From Saprospiraceae bacterium (GTDB lineage Bacteria; Bacteroidota; Bacteroidia; Chitinophagales; Saprospiraceae): a stretch of DNA of 34,429 nucleotides. The notes under the pieces are model-generated. The model did not search any database. It saw nothing but the letters and a program-made list of their open reading frames with translations, and had not been told where the DNA came from. Where the stretch lies: NCBI GenBank assembly GCA_016715245.1, contig JADKAS010000034.1:1-34429 (forward strand), written 5' to 3'. Within the stretch, counting starts at the first letter, position 1. The number at the start of each line of letters is the position of its first letter. Of the stretch, positions 1 through 9,155 are shown in pieces. The position numbers and the translations under genes are program-made.

Positions 1-130
1 CTTTTACCGGTTTTTTTGTACGTGTGAGAACATACACATTATATTGTTCCAGATTAATTCCGGATACAAAATGACGCCCCACCAGACCGGAACCACCGGC
101 AATCACCATATTTTTTTTTAAGGAATTCAT
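1..130 (-). CDS. NAD-dependent epimerase, TIGR01777-like (N-terminal fragment)
   Basis: Only the first 43 codons are inside the window; the gene runs off the left edge. The start is the ATG at 128-130. Residues 8-18 read MVIAGGSGLVG, the beta1 strand and glycine-rich GGxGxxG loop of a Rossmann NAD(P) domain, followed by RHFV and a second strand (VYVLTRT). This order fits the short-chain epimerase family represented by TIGR01777/YfcH-like proteins, whose substrate is usually unknown. The alternative is another extended short-chain dehydrogenase. Family assignment from 43 residues is moderate; the Rossmann fold is clear. Its start faces a gap of about 60 bases before the rpsU terminator. Confidence 0.65.
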   Translation of the reverse strand, partial: MNSLKKNMVIAGGSGLVGRHFVSGINLEQYNVYVLTRTKKPVK

Positions 131-189
131 CCTGGTATTATATAGATTTACTACCAAATAAAAAATGAAACTCTTTGTTCATTGTAAAC

Positions 190-227
190 AAAAAAAAATC
201 ACATCTCCTGATCAGGAAATGTGATTT
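190..227 (-). terminator. Rho-independent terminator of rpsU
   Basis: On the minus strand, a 9-bp outer stem (AAATCACAT/ATGTGATTT, 196-204 with 219-227) encloses the palindrome TCCTGATCAGGA (206-217) and is followed by a run of T (190-198 on the plus strand reads A). It lies about 40 bases after the rpsU stop, with a second small hairpin TCCCC-TGA-GGGGA at 245-257 between them. Confidence 0.85.
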
Positions 228-265
228 AAGTATATGTTATAAACTCCCCTGAGGGGAATCAGATA

Positions 266-460
266 TTAATCGTTCATATTGCCAAACTTCACCTGGCGAT
301 ACGCAGCACTTAATATTTCGTTTCTTCTTTCTACCGAAGGTTTAACAAAATGTTTGCGGTTTCTAAGTTCTTTTACAAGACCTACCGATTGAAATTTTCT
401 TTTATATCTCTTTAACGCTCTGTCGATGGATTCGTCGTCTTTGATATGGATAATTAACAT
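266..460 (-). CDS. rpsU: Ribosomal protein bS21
   Basis: A 64-residue basic protein of the small ribosomal subunit. The pattern MLIIHIKDDESIDRALKRYK, then KRKF and a C-terminal PSVERRNEI, is the Bacteroidota bS21 pattern. The start is the ATG at 458-460; an upstream in-frame ATG at 496 would add 12 hydrophobic residues not typical of the family. It is transcribed alone, from the promoter at 512-542 to the terminator at 190-227. The leader before the start is almost pure A/T with no Shine-Dalgarno-like purine tract. That matters because bS21 in this phylum is linked to occlusion of the anti-Shine-Dalgarno sequence. Confidence 0.93.
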   Translation of the reverse strand: MLIIHIKDDESIDRALKRYKRKFQSVGLVKELRNRKHFVKPSVERRNEILSAAYRQVKFGNMND

Positions 461-511
461 AAAATAATTTAAAAATGATAAAAATAAAAAATACAAATTT
501 CAAATGAGCCG

Positions 512-542
512 CAAAATTAATATCATTTGATGAAATTACCAA
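512..542 (-). promoter_or_regulatory. Bacteroidota-type promoter for rpsU
   Basis: On the minus strand, a -33 TTG (540-542), a 20-base spacer and a -7 box TAATTTTG (512-519) match the TTG/TAnnTTTG pattern of the primary sigma factor in Bacteroidota. The predicted start near 508 gives a leader of about 48 bases. Confidence 0.7.
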
Positions 543-620
543 CTAATTCTGCCACTATTTACAAAAAAAACTAATTTTCTCAAAAAATATACAGAAACAC
601 GGCTGTAAGCACCGCAGAAA

Positions 621-1724
621 TTATTCTCCCTTATCTGACTGCATAATATTTTCCTGTTGTTCGATACTTTCGTCGTGAACAGCTTTGATAAATCTGGCGA
701 TAAATTCATTGCTCAAGCCATGATGAGTGCCGTAATCCAGAAATTTTTTGAGTATTTCAGACCACCGGTCAGTTTGCAAAATGGTGATATTATGTTCCTT
801 TTTATACCTGCCGATTTCTCTCGCAATATTCATCCTGGAAGATAGAAGATTGAGCAATTCATCATCGAGTATATCAATTTCCTGTCTTTTCCTCGCTAAT
901 ACATCATAGTCCTCAATACTTTCAGGTCTGATGTGCCTGATCACAAGCTGATCGATAAGGTCTTTGAACACTTCAGGTGTTATTTGCTGAGCCGCGTCAC
1001 TCCAGGCCATGTCCGGGGTAATATGGCTTTCAATCATCAGTCCGTCATAACTGAGGTCCATCGCTTTTTGAGCCACCCGGGCTAACAAATGACGGTTGCC
1101 ACAAATATGACTCGGGTCGTTGATCATCGGAATTCCAGGCATAGCACAGGTGTAATCTATAGCTATCTGCCACTGAGGTCTGTTTCTGTACAATTTTTCA
1201 CCGGAATATGAAAAACCCCTGTGGATAGCGCCGATTCTTCTGACACCGGCATTGATAAGTCTTTCGGTACCGCCCAGCCAGAGATCCAGGTCAGGATTGA
1301 CAGGATTTTTAATAAAAACAGTGACATCTTTCCCCTTTACTGCATCGGCAATTTCCTGAACAGCAAATGGATTGGCTGTAGTCCTCGCCCCTATCCAGAA
1401 AATATTGATTCCGTGTTGTATACACAGGTCAACATGATTTTCATTGGCAACTTCCACCATTACGGGAAGTCCGGTTTCCCGGGCAACTTTCTGCAGCCAA
1501 GGCAAACCGACCGCACCAACTCCTTCAAAAGCACCTGGTCGGGTTCTCGGTTTCCAGATACCTGCCCGGAATACATGTACTTTATTGGTTTTTTTAAGCC
1601 GGATGGCAGTTTGCAGGGTTTGTTCTTCTGTTTCAGCACTGCAAGGACCTGATATCAAAAAAGGTCTTTGAAAGTGTTGTTTTTTATCAGAACTGAATAA
1701 TGAATTGATTTCGTTGAATTCCAT
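621..1724 (-). CDS. Bifunctional 3-deoxy-7-phosphoheptulonate synthase / chorismate mutase type II
   Basis: A 367-residue cytoplasmic enzyme of aromatic amino acid synthesis. The N-terminal domain (about 1-265) is a KdsA/AroF-type TIM barrel that condenses phosphoenolpyruvate with erythrose 4-phosphate; visible motifs are LISGPCSAE (about 23-31), RAGIWKPRTRPGAFEG and DPSHICGNR. The C-terminal domain (about 275-360) is an AroQ-type helical chorismate mutase, starting DILDDELLNLLSSRM with the basic residues expected for chorismate binding (R..IGRYKKEH). This fusion is normal in Bacteroidota, where the mutase part can also control the synthase. The gene is intact and of usual length. It stands in its own unit; the 96-base gap to the next gene is AT-rich. 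Confidence 0.93.
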   Translation of the reverse strand: MEFNEINSLFSSDKKQHFQRPFLISGPCSAETEEQTLQTAIRLKKTNKVHVFRAGIWKPRTRPGAFEGVGAVGLPWLQKVARETGLPVMVEVANENHVDLCIQHGINIFWIGARTTANPFAVQEIADAVKGKDVTVFIKNPVNPDLDLWLGGTERLINAGVRRIGAIHRGFSYSGEKLYRNRPQWQIAIDYTCAMPGIPMINDPSHICGNRHLLARVAQKAMDLSYDGLMIESHITPDMAWSDAAQQITPEVFKDLIDQLVIRHIRPESIEDYDVLARKRQEIDILDDELLNLLSSRMNIAREIGRYKKEHNITILQTDRWSEILKKFLDYGTHHGLSNEFIARFIKAVHDESIEQQENIMQSDKGE

Positions 1725-1829
1725 AATAAGGAAACCGCGATTTCAGAGATTGGTTTAATAAGATCCTATTTTTTTCAAAATCTAAAGGTTTAACTTAAAG
1801 TCAATTTTGATATAGGATAATAAAGGGTG

Positions 1830-3433
1830 TTAATCCATTTTCACCCACCTTCCGGAAAAAACTTTTCCATTCCGGTCTCTGACCAAAACCTGATAAGCGC
1901 CTGAATACAACCACGATGTATCTACTTCATCATCATTGCTACCTAAAAATCCTGTTTGTAACCTGACACCGGTACTGTTGATCAATTCATATTGCAATGG
2001 ATAAATCATATCAGAAGAGTACAATATCCTGAAACCCTGTTGTCCCGGATTGGGGTAAATCATCAAGGGAAATAACTGTATATTTTCAGTCAAAGATATG
2101 GTATCCGGAAATCGCCAGTATTTTTGTATGTGATCGCAGGAATCGTTGAGGCACCCATCCGGACTGAGTCGCATCAGCCATGCATCGTGAATGAATCCAG
2201 AGGTGTCTCTTTGTAACTGCCCTGCCACGATGATAGAACCATCAGGCGCTTCCTGGATATCAAAGAGTATATTGGACAATGCTGATCCTTCAGAATTATA
2301 AGGAGCCATGAGGTGTCTCCATTTCACTTTTCCATCAGGGGCAAGTCTGCAATAAATGAAGCATTATAAGATACCCAATGGAAAGGTTCCTGGGTCACAG
2401 GATGATAAAATGAATCTGCTATTATCACCTGACCGACACACAAAATATCATTGTTTTTGGTCACAGACATACGCAGCATCTCAAAACGGTCTAAGTAAAT
2501 CCTACCTTCTCTTTTTATCTGGGGCATCATCGTATTCCACAAAATCTGTCCCTGCCGGTTGATTTTAGTAACGTGGGTGGTTCTTCTTCTGTCTGTATTC
2601 CATATAGAATCTTTTCCTCCGAAATTAGAATTGATTATATAATTTCCTTCATGATCTACTGCAATGCGGGGATCGTCTAAGGAAGGGTCACCAATGCTAA
2701 CAGAACCTTCTCTACTTACTGTATTATCTGGTTTTAATTTTATTATATATCTTCTTGCTGCATCCTCAAGGCAATAATATCCAAAAACAGGACTACCATC
2801 ACTATCTGACGCTGCATCTGACATCCTTCTGGATGGATGGTCACTGCACTCATACCAAATCAGATCGCTTCCCACACTGCCATCAAAGCCAACTCTGTAA
2901 AATACAGATCGGTAGGGTACATCGGTAGGATTGGGTTGTCTGTTGTCTATACCCTCTCCCCAAAGAATTGCTTCAGACCCTCCGGTGAGTACAATGCCAT
3001 AGTTGGTTACATTTCCATCTTTAAAATGTATCATAGGGTATTTGAATTCTGCAATGCTGTCGCCTGATTCTGTCATCATACCAAAATACCAGTAATAGAT
3101 AGAGTCTGATGCTGAAATACTCCTTCCACTATAAAATATGGTATCATTTCGGAGTTTCATTGTACTCCAGTTTCCTTGAATATAATCTTTAACAATTTCA
3201 AATTGCTCGTTTCCTTTGGCATTCATATTTTTAACTCCAATACAACCTTGATTATTAGGACATATATACATATCTTTAGCAATTATGGTATTTTGACCCG
3301 TTGGAAAAGCATTAACAAAAAACGATCCCTTTTCATTATCCTCCCAAATTCTGAAAGTCTTAGAAAAGTATTGAGAGTAAATATTGGTAGTGGTCAAAAT
3401 GACCACCACCAATGATATGATATATTTATGCAT
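1830..3433 (-). pseudogene. T9SS type A sorting domain protein, one frameshift
   Basis: One gene of about 534 codons read in two pieces: 3433-2324 (369 residues) and 2327-1830 (165 residues). The N-terminus MHKYIISLVVVILTTTNIYS is a signal peptide. The body has repeated short beta-rich blocks of the kind found in secreted propeller-like proteins (for example DPRIAVDHEGNYIINSN), without a family I can name. The C-terminal piece ends in a T9SS domain (MIYPNPGQQGFRI ... SGAYQVLVRD ... GRWVKMD) that directs export and surface anchoring. Adding one A near 2347-2350 restores the reading IARLAPDGKVKWRH across the break. The event is therefore a one-base loss in GCAAGA, either a recent mutation or a sequencing error. 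The gene follows the 1053-residue T9SS gene by 13 bases and is probably co-transcribed. Confidence 0.8.
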
Positions 3434-3446
3434 ACATCTTTAATAA

Positions 3447-6400
3447 TTAATGTATAATAAGATTCTTTATGGTCTTCTGCTGTATTCCGTTTTTATATAT
3501 TTGAATAAAATACACGCCATCCGGCAATGAAACTCCAGGTATCTCTGTTTTTTCATTTAATAATCCACCATTGACAAATTGCCCAATCACATCATACATC
3601 TGAAATCTATATTCAGAGTCTTTCTGATAGTTTTCTATTTGGATAAAAATATGATCTTGAGCAGGATTGGGCAATGAATGATATTTTTCTGATATTTTGA
3701 AATTTGCATTATGCTTTGTTCTAGGCATTACAATAGAAGTGTCAGGCTCTATTCTTTGCCCGTTGATTATATACAACAACGCTCTTGCATAAGTTGCATA
3801 AGGGTCTGACATTGCAGATACCGTCTGCAGTACAGCAATGTCTGTATTATTCAAAGGCAATTGATTGAGTGAATCTCTGTACAATAAGTTAAGTTTTAGT
3901 GCCTGCAAAATTTGGGAGTCTCCACCTTGTGTGTTCCAAACTGTATCAAGGCTCAAAATAGCATCAGATGTCAATCCCATGTCAAAAAGCACTCCGGCAG
4001 CACTGATGTCGAAATCTCTTTCCTGTTGTGCCTTATAAAAATTATACAGCTCTTGTTTTAAGCCTTGTTTTCTCAGGCATCGCGCCAATCGTTGCTGTGT
4101 ATATCGCAGATGTCTGGACAGCCATGACAAATGGGCTTTATCCAGGTCACTCAATGGCTGTTGTTGAGACAGAAGAGCATTAATCTGACCTCTTAAAAAA
4201 GTGATGTGGTTGCTTAATAATGTAATATTGCAGCCAAGAGTGCGGATATAACTGTACTCTCCGGGGGACGGAGGTAAGAGGCTTGTACCGCACTCACCGG
4301 AGTTAAAAGTGGTAGCAAAATCTTTGATCTCATAATTACTGACAAAAACCGGGTCCAGACAAACCGGATGGGCTACCATAGGATCAGGTGTAAAATAAAA
4401 TACTTTTTCAGTTGTATTGCATACAAAATCAGGAACACCACCAGTAAAACAATTAGAGGCGGCTATGTTAAGATTTCCTTGATCCTTTGAGATTGATCCA
4501 TTAACAGCAAACATGTCCCACGCAAGTGTATTAAAACAATTAGCCAAAAAAGCATATCTGTCATTTTCAAAACTTGTATTGATACCAATATTTGAAGAAT
4601 ATTGATTTTTTTCAGAATAAGAAGAGTTACTTCCTGTGCTTAAATACCATTCACCAAAATTACCGTTATACCCTGAATAGTCATTTCTTTTTGATTCAAG
4701 CATAGAAAGCCCTGAATAAAACCCACCCCATTTATTTGAAAGAAATGTATTATTTTCAATGTTGACATCGGTTCCGTTTGTGTAAACGGCATTCTGATTG
4801 TTTTCAAAAAGATTATATTCTTGATTATTGGAGACTTCTGGTTCTCCGATATAACTCTGTTCATTAGAAGCAAAAAGATTCCTGAGCGCAATACCATCAA
4901 AACAATACGAAAACTCATTGCCATCTTCGACTTGTATAGGAGTATTGTAGGCTAAAATACCTTCCCTGGACATGAAAGCAAATTCATTGCCCCGGAAATA
5001 AACGCCGTTTGGTGCAGTCCCTCCGGTAACGTTATCAAGCAAAACACCTGTTTGCCCTTCAGTGAAATATGACAACTCAATCAGAGGAGCCGCATTTTGT
5101 TTGCCATGTAATCCTATTGTGTTGTTAATAAAATGAGCACGATTCAAAGTCACAGCTGTATGACCATTATTTCCTGGTATATAAATTCCTGTTTTTGCAA
5201 AAGAAATGGTTCCGTTGTCCCGAACAACTACATTAGAATGCCCATTTGCAACAACCCCTTCCCACTGGTTGTTACAAGCAGTAAGATGTCCGGTACCTAA
5301 AACTACAAGAGAAGCACCGGGCTGTAAAATAAGGTTGGTGTTGGTTGCAAAAGAAACTACATCTTTTACTGTTAAAATAGCAGGACTAACAACTACTAGA
5401 TCTTTTGGCAGGTATACTGGATTATTAAATTCTGTATTCTCATAAATATAAAATTGAGTTTCAATGGTGTGTGTGAAATTTCTCTCGTGCTCAAATAGAT
5501 AATTACCTGCAACTTTTTCGTTAAGACCATTCGTATCGTCATAAATAATTTGAATTGTATAATTACCAGCAGGAGAATTGTCCATTGAGAATCTTGTTAT
5601 TTCTCCTTGACCTTGAACAGTAAAAGTTTGAAGAGTGGAGCTATTTGTAATTAAATAATAATGTAAAAAATTATCAAAATTTACATTTGTACAATTTGTT
5701 GTAAGCTGGACGCAATAATTATCTACGTTACAATCATTGTTGTTTAATATCCCGCATTTTGATATTTGAAAATCAAAAGCTATATTTTTATCATCACAAT
5801 CTAAAATTATTTCGTCAATACTTACTATTTGATCCAATACTCCCACGGTGTTAAGTAATCCTATTTGATAATCATATTCATCAGTATAAAGATTATCAAT
5901 AATTTGAAAAGGAAATTCTATAAAACCATGGTTAATATCAGAATCGATGATAACGTCACTTACATTTTTTTCAATAAATTCCTGTAACAGATTCTCACCT
6001 TGAATCCAAGGATAGTGCTGATTATTTACATCATCTTTATTTAAGGCTAATTTTACTGTTTGAGAATAGTTTTGTATAATTTGAGTATGAAGTTTTATTT
6101 TTAATTTATAGAAAGTATTTTTTATTTGGTTTGTAACAGGGAAGTCAAAAAATAATTGATTTCCTCGATATTGCATTACCTCATACTCTTCTTGAAAACC
6201 TGCAATGTCTTTTGTTAAATTTAGAACATCTCCGAACAACAAATATTTTTTAGAGTTTGACCAAATACTTGGATGAAGATATCTGATCCTATTATAATTT
6301 CCGGATAAATCAACAGAACCATATTGCCAACCACATCCTTTTTTTCCAAGCATTATAGGTTCTTGACCAAATTTTAGTGGCTGCTCTGCAGCCAATGAAT

Positions 6401-6608
6401 TGTCTAAAGCAGAGGAGTGATTATCATAATCTGGATGATTATAATAGAGAGGTAAGTCCAAACAATCGGTTATTCTTGAATCAGCTTGTGGGTCTAAATT
6501 GTCCGAGCTCCATTTATAGATTTGACCATTCACAACAAACGAAAAGGACAATAACAATACAAAATACCCCCCCCCGATTACATTTCGAAATAAAATCTTG
6601 TTTTTCAT
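3447..6608 (-). CDS. Large T9SS beta-helix surface protein with poly-G leader
   Basis: 1053 residues, intact. Residues 1-29 form a signal peptide (MKNKILFRNVIGGGYFVLLL, then a hydrophobic stretch ending VNGQ). The n-region contains three Gly codons written as nine consecutive G. The middle (about 400-740) shows right-handed parallel beta-helix character: short strands with many N and G turns, such as NNQWEGVVANGHSNVVVRD and FINNTIGLHGKQ. About 800-930 is helical and Gln/Leu-rich. The last 75 residues are a T9SS type A sorting domain (SLPNPAQDHIFIQIENYQK ... LPDGVYFIQIYKNG). The expected fate is outer-membrane secretion and surface attachment; adhesion or polysaccharide binding is possible but not shown. 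The layout and leader resemble the protein starting at 17329. Confidence 0.88.
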   Translation of the reverse strand: MKNKILFRNVIGGGYFVLLLSFSFVVNGQIYKWSSDNLDPQADSRITDCLDLPLYYNHPDYDNHSSALDNSLAAEQPLKFGQEPIMLGKKGCGWQYGSVDLSGNYNRIRYLHPSIWSNSKKYLLFGDVLNLTKDIAGFQEEYEVMQYRGNQLFFDFPVTNQIKNTFYKLKIKLHTQIIQNYSQTVKLALNKDDVNNQHYPWIQGENLLQEFIEKNVSDVIIDSDINHGFIEFPFQIIDNLYTDEYDYQIGLLNTVGVLDQIVSIDEIILDCDDKNIAFDFQISKCGILNNNDCNVDNYCVQLTTNCTNVNFDNFLHYYLITNSSTLQTFTVQGQGEITRFSMDNSPAGNYTIQIIYDDTNGLNEKVAGNYLFEHERNFTHTIETQFYIYENTEFNNPVYLPKDLVVVSPAILTVKDVVSFATNTNLILQPGASLVVLGTGHLTACNNQWEGVVANGHSNVVVRDNGTISFAKTGIYIPGNNGHTAVTLNRAHFINNTIGLHGKQNAAPLIELSYFTEGQTGVLLDNVTGGTAPNGVYFRGNEFAFMSREGILAYNTPIQVEDGNEFSYCFDGIALRNLFASNEQSYIGEPEVSNNQEYNLFENNQNAVYTNGTDVNIENNTFLSNKWGGFYSGLSMLESKRNDYSGYNGNFGEWYLSTGSNSSYSEKNQYSSNIGINTSFENDRYAFLANCFNTLAWDMFAVNGSISKDQGNLNIAASNCFTGGVPDFVCNTTEKVFYFTPDPMVAHPVCLDPVFVSNYEIKDFATTFNSGECGTSLLPPSPGEYSYIRTLGCNITLLSNHITFLRGQINALLSQQQPLSDLDKAHLSWLSRHLRYTQQRLARCLRKQGLKQELYNFYKAQQERDFDISAAGVLFDMGLTSDAILSLDTVWNTQGGDSQILQALKLNLLYRDSLNQLPLNNTDIAVLQTVSAMSDPYATYARALLYIINGQRIEPDTSIVMPRTKHNANFKISEKYHSLPNPAQDHIFIQIENYQKDSEYRFQMYDVIGQFVNGGLLNEKTEIPGVSLPDGVYFIQIYKNGIQQKTIKNLIIH
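6567..6575 (-). repeat. Poly-G (G9) tract in signal-peptide coding sequence, in frame
   Basis: Nine C on the plus strand, read as GGG GGG GGG (Gly12-Gly14) in the leader of the 1053-residue T9SS protein. Change by one base would shift the frame before the hydrophobic core and abolish the protein. It is one of only two C/G runs of nine or more that I found in the window. Confidence 0.8.
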
Positions 6609-6852
6609 AATATTACAATTTTAAATTAAAAAATAAATTTTTTTCCAGTCAAATAAATGATCCAATGTGCACCTTTGAATTAGTCTATTCTCTGAAATAA
6701 TGTTTTCAAAGATAAACAATTATTTTTAATATTCTGCTTAATCACCAAAATAAATAAGATATTGTCGCAAAAAAGACAAATATACTGTCTACATACCCGG
6801 AAATGCACAACAAATATTTGGTAATGGTATATTATAAATTATTCACCATCCT

Positions 6853-7590
6853 CTACAATTCATAATTGGGTTTCAAACTATGCCCTTTGTCGGACATATC
6901 GTAAAACCTTGTTATGATGCTGACCACTTCGTTGGGGTCGTCGGTCACTGGCAGTAAATCAAGGTCTTTTTCGGAGATCGTATTTTCTTTTTCAAGCATA
7001 GTCGTTTTAATCCATTCCTTCAAACCGGACCAGAATTCAGTGCCTACGAGGATCACGGGAACCGGGCTGATTTTTTTAGTCTGTATCAGGGTGAGTACTT
7101 CAAACATCTCATCAAGGGTGCCAAAGCCCCCGGGAAGTACGACAAAGGCCTGTGCATATTTGACAAACATTACCTTTCTGACAAAAAAGTAGCGGTGATT
7201 AAGGTTTTTGGAAGGATCAATATAGGGATTGTTGTTTTGTTCAAAAGGCAGATCAATATTCAGACCAACTGATAATCCTCCCTGGAGATAAGCGCCTTTA
7301 TTGCCGGCTTCCATGATACCGGGTCCTCCTCCTGTGATGATACCGAATCCCTCGTCCACACACCTTTGGGCTACTTCTGTAGCCAACTGGTAATATTTGT
7401 GGTCAGGTTTGGTTCGTGCTGAACCGAATATGGAAATACAGGGTGCCAGTTGGTTGAGTGTTTCAAAACCTTCTACCAGTTCGGAGATGACTTTAAAAAG
7501 CGTCCAACTGTTTTCGCCTTTGATTTCACTCCACTTTTTGACCTTTTTCCCGGCGTGTTTGCCTATACTATCGATTTTGTATTCCTCCAT
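6853..7590 (-). CDS. LOG family protein (TIGR00730 Rossmann fold)
   Basis: 245 residues, cytoplasmic. It carries the two family signatures: GIITGGGPGIMEAGNKGA (about 94-111) and PGGFGTLDEMFE (about 161-172). In characterised members (LOG/YvdD type) these bind the phosphate of a nucleoside monophosphate and catalyse phosphoribohydrolysis, releasing a base such as a cytokinin. Whether this protein acts on cytokinin nucleotides or other nucleotides cannot be told from the sequence. The N-terminal 40 residues are an extension before the fold. It starts 24 bases after the stop of the response regulator gene and is probably in the same transcript. Confidence 0.88.
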   Translation of the reverse strand: MEEYKIDSIGKHAGKKVKKWSEIKGENSWTLFKVISELVEGFETLNQLAPCISIFGSARTKPDHKYYQLATEVAQRCVDEGFGIITGGGPGIMEAGNKGAYLQGGLSVGLNIDLPFEQNNNPYIDPSKNLNHRYFFVRKVMFVKYAQAFVVLPGGFGTLDEMFEVLTLIQTKKISPVPVILVGTEFWSGLKEWIKTTMLEKENTISEKDLDLLPVTDDPNEVVSIITRFYDMSDKGHSLKPNYEL

Positions 7591-7614
7591 TCTTGGTGCT
7601 TCGGAAATAAGTTT

Positions 7615-8889
7615 TTATACTAAAACGCCTTTGTATTTTTCGTAAGCTTGCTGCACATAATTTTTTAGTGCATTCACATCATCAAATTTATCAAAAAGTG
7701 TCTGTAAAGGTTCTGTATTTTGCCGTGCATTAGTGACATATGTAATCACATCTTTTTCAGTAATAATATTACCTGACAGAATAATCAGCCTTTCCACCAC
7801 ATTTCTCAATTCACGGATATTACCGGTCCAATTGTTGTATTGAAGGGCTGTCATGGCATTTTTTTCTATTTTTTTATGCGCCATATTGTATTCGTCGCAA
7901 ATTTGGGCTATAAAATGTTCGGTAAGCAGAGGAATGTCATCCTTGCGGTCATTGAGAGAAGGAACTTTTACAATGATGACGGCAAGGCGATGGTAAAGGT
8001 CTTCGCGGAAATTACCTCTTTGTATTTCGTGGCGCAAATCTTTATTGGTCGCTGCAATTACACGTACATCCACGGTGATATCTTTTTCACCACCTACACG
8101 TGTGATTTTATTTTCCTGAAGGGCCCTTAGTACTTTAGCCTGAGCTGAAAGACTCATGTCTCCGATTTCATCAAGAAAAAGAGTACCACCATTTGCCTGT
8201 TCGAATTTTCCCAAACGCTGTTTGATCGCTGAGGTGAAAGAACCTTTTTCATGGCCAAATAATTCACTTTCAATAAGTTCCGAAGGTATGGCGGCACAGT
8301 TGACCTCTACAATCGGAAATTCATTCCGCCTGCTTGACTGGTGTATCCATCGGGCTACCAGCTCTTTTCCTGTTCCGTTTTCACCGTTGATGAGTACACG
8401 GGCGTCGGTAGGTGCCACCTTTTCTATGGTTTCTTTTATATGGGTCATTTCTTCGGAAACGCCTATCATTTCCTGAATCCGCGAACCGGTCACCCTTCTC
8501 TGCAGAACTTTTTTTTCTGAGATTAGTGAAGATTTATCTATAGCATTTCGCAGGGTAATGAGGAGACGGTTGAGATCCGGTGGTTTCTGAATATAATCAA
8601 AAGCGCCTTTTTTTACCGCTTCCACCGCTGTATCAATATTGCCGTGTCCGGAAATCATAATGACAGGAAGGTCGGGGCAAAGGTTCTGGATTTTTTCAAT
8701 AGCCTCCATACCATCCATCCGGGGCATTTTTACATCAAGGATGATGACATCAAACTTGTTTTGTTTGATTTTGACCATACAGTCCAGACCATCTGTGGCT
8801 TCGTCAATTTCATATTTTTCAAATTCTAAAATATCGCGCAGCGTTTTTCTGATACTCTTATCATCATCTACGATCAAAATTTTAGCCAT
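7615..8889 (-). CDS. Sigma-54-type response regulator lacking a C-terminal HTH
   Basis: 424 residues. Residues 1-120 are a receiver domain (ILIVDDDKSIRK, phosphoacceptor Asp in DVKMPRMDG, then ISGHG and YIQKPP). Residues about 140-370 are an AAA+ sigma-54 activation domain: Walker A GENGTGKELVARW, Walker B GGTLFLDEIGDM, sensor II near NWTGNIRELRNVVERL. The loop that touches sigma-54 is GSFTSA, not the canonical GAFTGA. After the AAA+ domain only about 50 residues remain, ending QQAYEKYKGVLV. No Fis-type helix-turn-helix is present there, and none is encoded in any frame of the 24-base gap before the next gene. The protein may act from solution or through another DNA-binding partner. A cognate kinase is not in the window. 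Confidence 0.9.
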   Translation of the reverse strand: MAKILIVDDDKSIRKTLRDILEFEKYEIDEATDGLDCMVKIKQNKFDVIILDVKMPRMDGMEAIEKIQNLCPDLPVIMISGHGNIDTAVEAVKKGAFDYIQKPPDLNRLLITLRNAIDKSSLISEKKVLQRRVTGSRIQEMIGVSEEMTHIKETIEKVAPTDARVLINGENGTGKELVARWIHQSSRRNEFPIVEVNCAAIPSELIESELFGHEKGSFTSAIKQRLGKFEQANGGTLFLDEIGDMSLSAQAKVLRALQENKITRVGGEKDITVDVRVIAATNKDLRHEIQRGNFREDLYHRLAVIIVKVPSLNDRKDDIPLLTEHFIAQICDEYNMAHKKIEKNAMTALQYNNWTGNIRELRNVVERLIILSGNIITEKDVITYVTNARQNTEPLQTLFDKFDDVNALKNYVQQAYEKYKGVLV

Positions 8890-9155
8890 AAAAACGAGTT
8901 TTACTAAAGATTAAAAATACTTATATATAATTCAGGGTGTAAATATAATAACTTTTATTAATATGTAGGTATATGTTAACTAATGATTTTTAAATTAAAC
9001 ATATTTATTATATGATTTATGATTTGTACACAATATTTTATGTTTATCTTTCTTTCCTCCTGCATTTTTTGTCGCCGCCATTACCTTCATATATTATTTT
9101 CCACAGCTATAAAAAACAAAGTGTACATTTATAGCGCAAACTCAAACCGTTTACA
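8890..9155. other. Divergent intergenic region
   Basis: 266 bases of AT-rich DNA between the divergent response regulator and the plus-strand T9SS gene. No confident promoter, terminator or RNA was seen; weak TAnnTTTA-like boxes exist on both strands but lack a convincing -33 element. Confidence 0.5.
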
